The translations under genes and the position numbers were made by a program. A model generated the notes under the pieces. It saw nothing but the letters and a program-made list of their open reading frames with translations, was not told the origin of the DNA and made no database searches. A stretch of 64,000 nucleotides of DNA from Dyadobacter sp. CY312 (lineage in GTDB: Bacteria > Bacteroidota > Bacteroidia > Cytophagales > Spirosomataceae): positions 248,001 to 312,000 of the forward strand of contig NZ_JAJUXG010000007.1 in NCBI RefSeq assembly GCF_021390535.1, in the 5' to 3' direction. Positions 45,222-52,524 of the stretch are shown one piece after another; position 1 is the first letter of the stretch; each line of letters opens with the position of its first letter.

Positions 45222-45650
45222 TTAGTTGTTAGTCGTCGTTTTCAACGTCACCTCAACATTTCCGCGTGTTGCATTAGAATATGGGCATACCGTGTTAGCC
45301 TTCGCAACAAGTTCCTCTGCAACGGACTGTTCCACCTCAGGGATGTTAACTTCCAATGTAATAACTAATCCAAAACCTTCTGATTCATTTTTGCCGATCC
45401 CTACCTGCGCGGTAACGCTCGTAGTTCCGGTTTTTATTTTTGCTCCTCTGATAACCAGAGCTAGTGCACTGTCGAAACAGGCTGCATAGCCTGCCGCAAA
45501 CAACTGTTCCGGATTGGTATATGCGCCTCCCGAACCTCCCAGTTCTTTTGGAGTTCTTACTTCAAGGTCCAATACGTTATCTGAAGATATTACTTTGCCA
45601 TTTCTGCCGCCGGTTGCGGTTGCAGAGGCTGTATACAATGCGTTAATCAT
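45222..45650 (-). CDS. ohr: Organic hydroperoxide resistance protein Ohr
   Basis: A 142-residue thiol peroxidase of the OsmC/Ohr family that reduces organic hydroperoxides with dihydrolipoyl electrons. The ATG at 45650 gives the family start (MINALYTASATATGGRNGKV); the longer frame adds 20 unrelated residues. Catalytic Cys58 lies in FAAGYAACFDSAL and resolving Cys122 in ANTVCPYSNATRG, with the family Arg in EVRTPKELGG region. The MarR-type gene ohrR is upstream on the same strand with a 37-bp gap, so the two form the classical peroxide-sensing pair. Confidence 0.95.
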   Translation of the reverse strand: MINALYTASATATGGRNGKVISSDNVLDLEVRTPKELGGSGGAYTNPEQLFAAGYAACFDSALALVIRGAKIKTGTTSVTAQVGIGKNESEGFGLVITLEVNIPEVEQSVAEELVAKANTVCPYSNATRGNVEVTLKTTTNN

Positions 45651-45687
45651 GATTTTAATTATAAATTGTTGATTTTCAATTGGTAAA

Positions 45688-46134
45688 TTAGTTGCTGCGT
45701 ACAAGCTCAATCTGGTTTAACTTGTCCAACATCCCGGTTGCGAGTGAACGCATTTGTTCCAGTTCCTGATAAGAGAGTTCAAGGCTACATTTTATTTCTT
45801 CTGGTATACGGGAAGCATTTTCCTTTAACGCTTCTCCTGTTTCCGTCAGAGAAATAATAACAACGCGCTCATCTTCTTTCAACCGCTTGCGTGTGAGTAG
45901 CAGCCGGTCTTCCATCTTTTTCAGCAGAGGGGATAGCGTACCCGAGTCCAGCATCAGTTTTTGTCCAAGTTCTTTTACGGACAGCCCGTTTTCTTCCCAA
46001 AGCACAAGCATGACCAGGTACTGCGGATAAGTAAGTCCAATCTTGTCCAATAATGGTAAATAGTGGCCGGTGATTTTCCTTGATAAAGCATATAAAGGAA
46101 AACACAGTTGGTTCGATAGTTTTAGTAGCTCCAT
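45688..46134 (-). CDS. ohrR: MarR-family peroxide-sensing repressor OhrR
   Basis: A 148-residue winged-helix repressor. The N terminus MELLKLSNQLCFPLYALSRK carries Cys11 in the NQLCFPLYA context of OhrR, the residue oxidised by organic hydroperoxides. The DNA-binding helices are at about 52-75 (LSVKELGQKLMLDSGTLSPL) with wing KEDERVVIISLTETG near 87-101. It should repress ohr and itself until oxidised. An operator matching the Bacillus OhrR site lies at 46152-46181, 18 bp upstream of the start codon. Whether it is a one-Cys or two-Cys sensor cannot be told; no second Cys is evident in the C terminus. Confidence 0.93.
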   Translation of the reverse strand: MELLKLSNQLCFPLYALSRKITGHYLPLLDKIGLTYPQYLVMLVLWEENGLSVKELGQKLMLDSGTLSPLLKKMEDRLLLTRKRLKEDERVVIISLTETGEALKENASRIPEEIKCSLELSYQELEQMRSLATGMLDKLNQIELVRSN

Positions 46135-46151
46135 ATCATTTATTAATTGTG

Positions 46152-46181
46152 TAAAATTAAATTGTATAAAATTTAATTACA
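46152..46181 (-). promoter_or_regulatory. Predicted OhrR operator
   Basis: Two 15-bp units in tandem: TAAAATTAAATTGTA differs from the known OhrR half-site TACAATTAAATTGTA at one position, and TAAAATTTAATTACA follows. The Bacillus site has the same tandem arrangement. It sits just upstream of ohrR. Confidence 0.6.
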
Positions 46182-46195
46182 AATTTTTGCATAAA

Positions 46196-46226
46196 AAAGA
46201 GCTGTATCTTTCGGATACAGCTCTTT
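46196..46226 (-). terminator. Terminator after the ferritin gene (minus strand)
   Basis: AAAGAGCTGTATC pairs with GATACAGCTCTTT around TTTCG, with an A run on the left giving a T run on the minus strand. It starts 22 bp after the ferritin stop. Confidence 0.85.
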
Positions 46227-46248
46227 CGGTATTGAATCAGGTTTCTGA

Positions 46249-46776
46249 TTATTCTTCAGAAGAACCAATTTTAAGAATTGCCTTGTCGATTTGGTAACGT
46301 CCTGTACCATCTTCGCCGATTACATCGAAAAGCTCAACAGCACGACGTGCATTATCTTCTTCTTCAATTTGCTCGTTTACAAACCACTGGATGAAATTTT
46401 CAGTGCCGTAATCTTCTTCTCTGCGGCTTTGTGTTACAATTCTGTTGATGGCTTGTGTAACACTGATTTCGCTTTGCAATGCAGTTTCAAAAACACTTCT
46501 GAAAGAAGCAAATTCTTGTTTTACCGCAGGTACTTCCGGAGAAACCGCAGTTCCGCCAACAGTCATGATGTAATTGAATATTTTAAGCATGTGTGCACGC
46601 TCTTCGTCAGACTGCTTCATGAAGTAAGCAGCGCTGTTTTTGTAACCGTTACGATCACACCACGATGCCATGGCCAAATATTTAGCAGATGCTTCTGCTT
46701 CCATTTTAACCTGGTTGTTCAAAAGTATTTCTATTTCTTCCTTTAAGGATGTCCGTTGTCTAAGTAGGTCTCTCAT
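46249..46776 (-). CDS. Ferritin
   Basis: A 175-residue iron-storage ferritin that oxidises ferrous iron and stores it in a 24-mer shell. The four-helix bundle is visible: QVKMEAEASAKYLAMASWCD (23-42), DEERAHMLKIFNYIM (58-72) with ExxH metal ligands, a long helix from about 90, and ENFIQWFVNEQIEEEDNARR near 125-144. These ferroxidase positions indicate a prokaryotic non-heme ferritin. The leader carries a perfect 10-bp inverted repeat (46787-46815), 10 bp before the start codon, which may control expression. ohrR lies downstream on the same strand. Confidence 0.93.
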   Translation of the reverse strand: MRDLLRQRTSLKEEIEILLNNQVKMEAEASAKYLAMASWCDRNGYKNSAAYFMKQSDEERAHMLKIFNYIMTVGGTAVSPEVPAVKQEFASFRSVFETALQSEISVTQAINRIVTQSRREEDYGTENFIQWFVNEQIEEEDNARRAVELFDVIGEDGTGRYQIDKAILKIGSSEE

Positions 46777-46786
46777 GATAATATTT

Positions 46787-46815
46787 ATTTGTGCTTCGTA
46801 TTTATAAGCACAAAT
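46787..46815 (-). promoter_or_regulatory. Inverted repeat in the ferritin leader
   Basis: ATTTGTGCTT and AAGCACAAAT are perfectly complementary with a 9-nt spacer. Next to the start codon, it could be a repressor site or an RNA stem that masks translation. Confidence 0.45.
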
Positions 46816-46889
46816 ATGAGAGGAAAGTTCATGATTCCAATCTTCCTTAGAAAATTTGGAATTGGTCTAAAATGAAGGGAATGAGCTAT

Positions 46890-47303
46890 TTAGACTAATT
46901 CTGATTCCTGATAGAGTAATTCGTGAAGAAGGGAATTAAGTTCGATTGCGAAGTGTGTTCCATTTACAAGCTCTCTGAGTTGGATTAGCTCGCAAAGTGT
47001 CAGTTTTTGGTAAATATTCAGCTGAGGAGCCTCAATGAACTCGTAATCAGAATCATCAGACAAATCGAAGATTTTGCTTTGTATGTCTATTTTATTGATG
47101 AACCTACGGAAATTAAGAAAATCCTGAATACGGAAAGAAGCTTCCATATCCCCAAAATTCATTACAATTCTTGCGCTTTTGTCACACTGAAAACTGAAAC
47201 CCTTAGAGGTACTAAACAATTCATTAGAGATACTCACTGCAATCCGGTGTTTGTAATGTGGAAATTGTACCACAAAGATAGTTTCAAAGTTGATTGAACG
47301 CAA
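46890..47303 (-). CDS. Protein of unknown function, 137 residues
   Basis: A soluble, possibly cytoplasmic protein without signal peptide. The N terminus (RSINFETIFVVQFPHYKHRI) and the middle (NFGDMEASFRIQDFLNFRRF) alternate aromatic and hydrophobic residues, and the C-terminal half is helical (NIYQKLTLCELIQLRELVNG). I do not recognise a family. It lies upstream of ferritin on the same strand, separated by 113 bp. It is AT-rich like the next gene at 47360, and both stand out from the neighbouring housekeeping genes. Probably real but unassigned. Confidence 0.6.
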   Translation of the reverse strand: MRSINFETIFVVQFPHYKHRIAVSISNELFSTSKGFSFQCDKSARIVMNFGDMEASFRIQDFLNFRRFINKIDIQSKIFDLSDDSDYEFIEAPQLNIYQKLTLCELIQLRELVNGTHFAIELNSLLHELLYQESELV

Positions 47304-47359
47304 GTTTATTTAAAAGCATTCTAATTATATTTAGGTTTGAGGGGATTGTTTGCGAGACT

Positions 47360-47944
47360 CTACATGTTTGCACTTATCACGACGGTCCTGAAATAGCCCT
47401 TCAGACAGTACTGATTCTTTTCACTGTCTTTGGTTTCAATAATTTGAAAATTGATTTTACCAAACAGACTATCACCAACAACATATTGGAGTTTGTCTAG
47501 CAATAATTCCTGATGGATAATTTTCAAAACAGACTTCTCCTCTGTTCCAGCGGATATGTCAGAGTACGAATAGGGCTCAACGCGAAAAGCATTTTTACAA
47601 TATTCTACATTATAGCCTCTTCCTCCAAAATAGGAATGTTGTCCGATATCAATTGTAACAAATTCAGAATTATGGAGTTGGGCTTTACATTCATATTGAC
47701 TATAGGAATACTCGCAGTTGATTCCATTATCATCAAGAGCTTTTTCAGCGTACTCAAGTAAATTACTCGTACGCTTTACATTAATCTGATTGGATAAAAA
47801 CGGCAATTCTTCTTTATCCATTTGGAGTATCCCAAAGCTTTTAGAAATGTTATTATCAATATTGGCATCCGACCAATGGACATCCTTGTCTTTTTGACAA
47901 CTCAGCGTCATGCTTAGAGCACAGATGTACAGAAATATCCTCAT
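47360..47944 (-). CDS. Predicted lipoprotein of unknown function, 194 residues
   Basis: A lipoprotein signal MRIFLYICALSMTLSC ends at Cys16 and is followed by QKDKDVHW, which would place it in the outer or inner membrane. The mature part has several cysteines (about seven in total) and no family I recognise. It follows the 137-residue gene direction (same strand, 56 bp apart) and shares its AT-rich codon use, so the two may be linked. Function unknown. Confidence 0.65.
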   Translation of the reverse strand: MRIFLYICALSMTLSCQKDKDVHWSDANIDNNISKSFGILQMDKEELPFLSNQINVKRTSNLLEYAEKALDDNGINCEYSYSQYECKAQLHNSEFVTIDIGQHSYFGGRGYNVEYCKNAFRVEPYSYSDISAGTEEKSVLKIIHQELLLDKLQYVVGDSLFGKINFQIIETKDSEKNQYCLKGYFRTVVISANM

Positions 47945-48008
47945 AAAAAGCCGTTGTATTTTATATTTAAATATAAAATTAAATTATACATAATTCACAT
48001 AAAAACAA

Positions 48009-48037
48009 AAAGCACGCAATTTAACATTGCGTGCTTT
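48009..48037 (-). terminator. Hairpin after glnS, on the minus strand
   Basis: AAAGCACGCAAT pairs perfectly with ATTGCGTGCTTT around TTAAC, with an A run on the left. It is a good terminator for glnS, whose stop is at 48075, and lies between glnS and the lipoprotein gene start. Confidence 0.75.
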
Positions 48038-48061
48038 GCGTAAATCTTAGCGCCTTTGCGT
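48034..48061 (+). repeat. Octamer repeat near the glnS end: CTTTGCGT, CTTAGCGC, CTTTGCGT
   Basis: Three 8-nt units, the last two in tandem, resemble the group at 36007-36030 (CTTAGTGT CTTCGAGT CTTCGTGG). The first unit overlaps the terminator stem. Confidence 0.45.
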
Positions 48062-48074
48062 GAAACTTTTTTAT

Positions 48075-49748
48075 CTACTTCTCCGTCGCCTTAGCCCAGT
48101 TATCACGTAACGTTACCGTACGGTTGAACACCGGTTTCTCAGCAGTGCTATCCGTGTCGGTAGCAAAATATCCTTTACGCAAAAACTGGAAAGAATCTCC
48201 CGGTTGCGTATCGGCAAGTGCAGGTTCTGCATAGCCGGTTATGATGCTGAGTGATTCAGGATTGATGTAATCCTTGAAGTCACCTTCTTCGGTAGATACA
48301 TTTTCTACTGAGAAAAGTCTGTCATAAAGGCGAATTTCTACCGGAACAGCATGAATTGCTGATACCCAATGCAGGGTTCCTTTCACATTAATGCCCGTCG
48401 TATCTTGTCCGCTTTTGCTGTTTTCAATGTATGAACAAAGCACCTCTGTAATTTCACCGTTTTCATCTTTCACCAAATCGTCGCACTGAATGATGTATGC
48501 ACCTTTTAGTCGTACCATTTTTCCAGGAGCAAGTCTGAAGTACTTTTTGGAAGGTACTTCCATGAAATCTTCTTTTTCGATATAAATCTCACGACTGAAA
48601 GGTATTTCGCGTACACCTGCTTCAATATCTTCCGGGTTATTTTCAGAATGACACATTTCTGTAACACCTTCCGGGAAATTGGTAATGGTAACTTTCAGAG
48701 GATCCAGGACGGCCATGCGACGAAGCGCCTTTTTGTTCAAATCTTCGCGTACGCAGAATTCAAGCAAACCAACATCTACCATGTTTTCACGGCGAGCCAC
48801 ACCTATGCGGTCGCAAAAATCACGTATACTGGCTGCCGTAAAACCTCTTCTGCGCATACCGCTAATGGTAGGCATTCGCGGATCGTCCCAGCCATTCACA
48901 TGTTTGTCCTGAACCAGTTGTAGTAATTTCCTTTTGCTGGTTACGGTATAATTTACATTTCTTCTCGCGAATTCGTACTGATGCGATGGATATATTTCCA
49001 GATTAGCAATCAACCAGTCGTACAATTCCCTGTGCGGGGCAAATTCCAATGTACAAATGGAGTGCGTTACATTTTCAATGGAATCGCTTTGTCCGTGTGC
49101 AAAATCGTACATCGGGTAAATGCACCATTTGTTGCCAGTCCGGTGGTGATGTGCGTGTTTGATGCGGTACAAAATAGGATCACGCATCAGCATGTTGATG
49201 TGAGCCATGTCTATTTTGGCACGAAGCGTGCGGCTTCCGTCAGGGAAATCGCCATTTTTCATATGCTCAAAAAGTGCAAGATTCTCTTCCACACTGCGGC
49301 TGCGGTATGGGCTGTCTTTTCCTGGTTCGGTAGGAGTACCTTTTAATGTTGCAATTTCCTCAGAAGTGGAATCATCTACATACGCCAGTCCCGCTTTGAT
49401 GAACTTTAAAGCAAACTCATAAAGTGTATCGAAGTAATCAGAAGCATATAGCTCGTTTTCCCACTCAAAACCCATCCAGCGAATGTCGTTTTTAATGCTT
49501 TCTACATACTCTGTATCTTCTGTTACCGGATTTGTGTCATCAAATCGCAGGTTGGTATATCCCGGAAATTTTTTAGTCAGACCAAAGTTGAGGCAAATAC
49601 TGGACGCATGTCCTATATGCAAATAGCCATTTGGCTCAGGAGGAAAACGTGTTACAATCTGCGTGTATTTACCTGATTGTAAGTCGGCCTCAATAATTTC
49701 TTCAATAAAATTCAGGTTTTTATCTTCTTTTTTTTCTTCAGTGATCAT
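48075..49748 (-). CDS. glnS: Glutaminyl-tRNA synthetase
   Basis: A 557-residue class I synthetase that attaches glutamine to tRNA-Gln. The HIGH motif is in [11 protein letters not shown] (40-50), the KMSKS-type motif is TVTSKRKLL (268-276), and the catalytic part carries [16 protein letters not shown] (68-83). The C-terminal anticodon-binding beta barrels follow from about 340 and end KATEK. Length and start match other bacterial GlnRS. It is divergent from truA. Together with the absence of gatCAB in the window it suggests direct glutaminylation. Confidence 0.96.
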   Translation of the reverse strand: MITEEKKEDKNLNFIEEIIEADLQSGKYTQIVTRFPPEPNGYLHIGHASSICLNFGLTKKFPGYTNLRFDDTNPVTEDTEYVESIKNDIRWMGFEWENELYASDYFDTLYEFALKFIKAGLAYVDDSTSEEIATLKGTPTEPGKDSPYRSRSVEENLALFEHMKNGDFPDGSRTLRAKIDMAHINMLMRDPILYRIKHAHHHRTGNKWCIYPMYDFAHGQSDSIENVTHSICTLEFAPHRELYDWLIANLEIYPSHQYEFARRNVNYTVTSKRKLLQLVQDKHVNGWDDPRMPTISGMRRRGFTAASIRDFCDRIGVARRENMVDVGLLEFCVREDLNKKALRRMAVLDPLKVTITNFPEGVTEMCHSENNPEDIEAGVREIPFSREIYIEKEDFMEVPSKKYFRLAPGKMVRLKGAYIIQCDDLVKDENGEITEVLCSYIENSKSGQDTTGINVKGTLHWVSAIHAVPVEIRLYDRLFSVENVSTEEGDFKDYINPESLSIITGYAEPALADTQPGDSFQFLRKGYFATDTDSTAEKPVFNRTVTLRDNWAKATEK

Positions 49749-49908
49749 ACTAGGCTGACAATTTTTCGATTGACAAAGTTAATGTTCTTCACGTCATCCC
49801 GGAAATATTTTATTTCCTTCATTTCAATTGTTGGAAAAAATCAACTGAAACGCAGTTCATTATTAATGTCGCCAGCATGGAGTTTTGTAATATTTAATCC
49901 TATTCCGC

Positions 49909-49916
49909 TACTTTTG
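49909..49916 (+). promoter_or_regulatory. -7 box immediately before truA
   Basis: TACTTTTG matches TAnnTTTG and ends 4 nt before the ATG at 49921. A TTTG lies at 49884-49887, 21 nt upstream, at the usual -33 spacing. This is the best complete promoter in the window. Confidence 0.65.
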
Positions 49917-49920
49917 CAAC

Positions 49921-50670
49921 ATGCGTTATTTCATTCAACTTAGTTATAAAGGAACTGCCTACAACGGCTGGCAAAAGCAAAACAACTCGCTCGGTGTGCA
50001 GCAGGTGATAGAGGAGGCGATGAGCAAGGTGTTGAGACAGCCGGTTGACATTACAGGAAGCAGCCGCACAGATACCGGCGTTCATGCGGAAGAGCAGTTC
50101 GCACATTTTGATTTTGATGAAATTACGGATACTGCAAAGCTTGTATACCAGATCAACGGACTAATTCCCAGAGATGTAGCTGTGCAAAATATCTACGCTG
50201 TTCCGGAGGAAACCAATTCTCGTTTTGCTGCCACGCACAGGCGTTATGAGTATCGCATCAGCCAAAATAAAAACCCGTTTTTGCACAATTTGGCCTATGT
50301 TTCAAGAGGCGAACTGAACGTTGAAAAAATGAACCAGGCCGCAGCTTTGCTTTTGAAATATATTGATTTTGAGAGTTTTAGTAAGATTCACACGCAGGTC
50401 AACAATTTTAGATGTACCATCACGGAGGCAGTTTGGGAGCAAAAGGGAGATTTGCTGGTATTCAGCGTTCAGTCAAACCGATTTTTACGAGGAATGGTAC
50501 GGGCATTGGTTGGTACCATGCTTGAAGTTGGAAAAGGGAAGAGAACAATCGAGAGTTTTGAGGAAGTAATCATAGCCCGGGACAGAAAAAAAGCCGGTGC
50601 ACAGGCACCGGCTGAGGGACTATTTTTGGTTGAAGTAGGCTATCCAAAAGAACTTTTGCCTGCTTCCTGA
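49921..50670 (+). CDS. truA: tRNA pseudouridine synthase A
   Basis: A 249-residue enzyme forming pseudouridine at tRNA positions 38-40. The catalytic motif GSSRTDTGVHAEEQ (46-59) holds Asp51. KAGAQAPAEGLFLVEVGYPK is the conserved C-terminal TruA signature. The start follows the promoter box by 4 nt. The DNA encoding the AGAQAPAEG motif also holds a minus-strand terminator for the convergent DUF1080 gene, whose stop codon begins at the base directly after the truA stop. Confidence 0.95.
   Translation: MRYFIQLSYKGTAYNGWQKQNNSLGVQQVIEEAMSKVLRQPVDITGSSRTDTGVHAEEQFAHFDFDEITDTAKLVYQINGLIPRDVAVQNIYAVPEETNSRFAATHRRYEYRISQNKNPFLHNLAYVSRGELNVEKMNQAAALLLKYIDFESFSKIHTQVNNFRCTITEAVWEQKGDLLVFSVQSNRFLRGMVRALVGTMLEVGKGKRTIESFEEVIIARDRKKAGAQAPAEGLFLVEVGYPKELLPAS
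50586..50613 (-). terminator. Terminator for the DUF1080 gene, inside the truA coding sequence
   Basis: On the minus strand AGCCGGTGCC pairs with GGCACCGGCT (loop about 4 nt) and is followed by seven T (A run 50586-50592 on the plus strand). It is 58 bp after the DUF1080 stop and lies entirely in the end of truA. Confidence 0.8.
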
Positions 50671-51648
50671 TTATTTACCCGGAGTAATTACAATGTTTCT
50701 GTACTCAACGGGACCATGGTCTCCTTGAATAAGCAACGGGCCTGGCTCTCCTTCGTTACTGTCGATGGCTCCGCCTGTGATGCCTGGTATTTCCTGATTT
50801 GTAATTACAGGTTTTCCATTCGCTACCAACGTGATCATTCTGCCTACAAGGGTAATATCAAGCGTATTCCATTCACCCGCTTCCTTTGCAACCATTTCGC
50901 TTGGTTTGATAAAACCATATACAGCGCCCATCTGATCCAGTTCAGGCTCCATTCCTTTGCTGTCAGTCACCTGCACTTCATAACGTCCGCGTAAATACAC
51001 GCCGCTGTTACTTCCTTTTGGTATACGGAATTCTATATGAAGTTTAAAATCATCATATTTTGTATCTGTCACCAGGTTTGAGCCTGACTTAGGACTCTCA
51101 AGAACACCATCCTTAACAATCCATTGATTTGGACCTTCTGCATGCCACCCCGTAAGATCTTTTCCGTTGAAAAGAGTAACAGGTTTTCCCCATGCTGGAG
51201 CTATGGTACGTTTGAGAGATGGCGCACGCACACCTTTCCAATTGTAGGTTTTTCCCTCGCTTGTAGTTAAGGTTCCTGTTAATTTGTCGCCATTTACCGT
51301 GCCTTCCACTTTCATATTCTCAGTCCCTTTTTCCCATTGAGGAGGAATGGCAAAAGTGAATTTTCCTTCGTTGAAGTATACCCGTGATATTGGACGGGCG
51401 CTTCCTGAAATTCCGGTAAACTGGCCAATTAGCATGCTGTTCCCTGAGTGTCTAACTTCTAGCCAGGATGGCGAAGCCTTGCCGTCAACGTCTATGGTAA
51501 GATCCCATCTTCCTTCAATTGGTGGAGCGGCCAGGATGCTCTTTTCAACACCGGCTTGCATTATTGCGGGCGAAGTAGTTAAAACTAATGCGGAAAGAAG
51601 GAACTGAGCAGATTTTCTCAGAACTGTGCGGTTAAGTTTGTGATTCAT
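50671..51648 (-). CDS. DUF1080 protein, probable 3-keto-glycoside hydrolase
   Basis: A 325-residue exported protein with a signal of roughly 30 residues (RKSAQFLLSALVLTTSPAIM). An unassigned beta-rich stretch at about 35-140 precedes the DUF1080 domain (3-keto-disaccharide hydrolase) at about 150-323. That domain has TLFNGKDLTGWHAEGPNQW near 158, YDDFKLHIEFRIPKGSNSG near 199 and GPLLIQGDHGPVEYRNI near 301-317. The family hydrolyses glycosides oxidised at C3. It is convergent with truA with zero gap, and not clearly in an operon with the other sugar-oxidation genes, but its presence strengthens the case that this cell makes and uses 3-keto sugars. Confidence 0.87.
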   Translation of the reverse strand: MNHKLNRTVLRKSAQFLLSALVLTTSPAIMQAGVEKSILAAPPIEGRWDLTIDVDGKASPSWLEVRHSGNSMLIGQFTGISGSARPISRVYFNEGKFTFAIPPQWEKGTENMKVEGTVNGDKLTGTLTTSEGKTYNWKGVRAPSLKRTIAPAWGKPVTLFNGKDLTGWHAEGPNQWIVKDGVLESPKSGSNLVTDTKYDDFKLHIEFRIPKGSNSGVYLRGRYEVQVTDSKGMEPELDQMGAVYGFIKPSEMVAKEAGEWNTLDITLVGRMITLVANGKPVITNQEIPGITGGAIDSNEGEPGPLLIQGDHGPVEYRNIVITPGK

Positions 51649-51740
51649 AGGTTTGGTTTAAATCGTTTAAGGCCGTCAATTTACCCAAAAAATAAGATTT
51701 GAAACGCAGGTTTTTCAATCCATTTTTGCAATAAATATTT

Positions 51741-52505
51741 TTAACGGTTTTTATACTCTGGTAATTTATTCAGTAAGCTTTCAACCTGAGAGTCTCCGAA
51801 GCCGTATATGCCTTCACGGAGGCTAAATTCTTTGAAAATTGTCTTAAAATCATGGTCAGGATTTTCTTTAAGAATTTGCCTTAGAGTGTTTTCCGGACGT
51901 CCTGATTGATGGTCATCAGAATGCCTTTCCAAATGTGCCTGAACAACTTCACCTAAAAATGGAAAATGAGCCGACGCATTCGTTGCCAACTCAGTCATTC
52001 GTAGCCGATCATTATTTTTAAAAGCGATCCACAGTTTGGAGAGTAAGTCAATATCTTCTTCACCAAGCAGCGTGCGATCTTGATATGCTTTGGCTAATGC
52101 ATTCCGATCCAATGCACCAAATCCACGCCAGTCCGGGCGGTTATCTGTCAAAGGTGGTCTTATTAGATTAACTTTCAGGTCATCTCTTGAATTTAGCAGT
52201 GAGATACAAAACCATAAGTTCACCTGGCAAAAAAGGTCATCTTCAAACCATAAATTCACCTCCGAACCGGCAGGAATGGCAATGATTTCATCGAATTCAG
52301 TAACAACATCGGTAAAATACGTTTGTTGCTCTTCTCCGTATTCATTAGCAATAAAGGAAGCTCGTGTCTTCCAAAAGTCCGGCAACGTATCACCTGAAAC
52401 AGGACCATCGACCAGACATTCGCGTGCAACTATTATTACACCGGAAAGGATATTCTCGGGAAGCAGGTCAAGAAGCGCGTCGCCGTTTAGGATTTGAAAT
52501 GTCAT
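51741..52505 (-). CDS. DUF1835 domain protein
   Basis: A 254-residue cytoplasmic protein that begins with the DUF1835 signature (TFQILNGDALLDLLPEN followed by GVIIVARECLVDGPVSGD) and continues with ETYFTD-like stretches and an acidic middle (EVNLWFEDDLFCQVNLWFCI). Members of the family are annotated as hypothetical. It lies between the DUF1080 gene (92 bp away) and the aldehyde dehydrogenase gene (19 bp upstream of its start), all on the minus strand, so it may be co-transcribed with the dehydrogenase. Function unknown. Confidence 0.82.
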   Translation of the reverse strand: MTFQILNGDALLDLLPENILSGVIIVARECLVDGPVSGDTLPDFWKTRASFIANEYGEEQQTYFTDVVTEFDEIIAIPAGSEVNLWFEDDLFCQVNLWFCISLLNSRDDLKVNLIRPPLTDNRPDWRGFGALDRNALAKAYQDRTLLGEEDIDLLSKLWIAFKNNDRLRMTELATNASAHFPFLGEVVQAHLERHSDDHQSGRPENTLRQILKENPDHDFKTIFKEFSLREGIYGFGDSQVESLLNKLPEYKNR

Positions 52506-52524
52506 ATGTGAAAAGCATTATATT

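Noticed and set aside
48034-48061. tRNA or small-RNA gene near the glnS end
   Set aside because: The hairpin is explained by a terminator, and the adjacent octamers do not form a cloverleaf.
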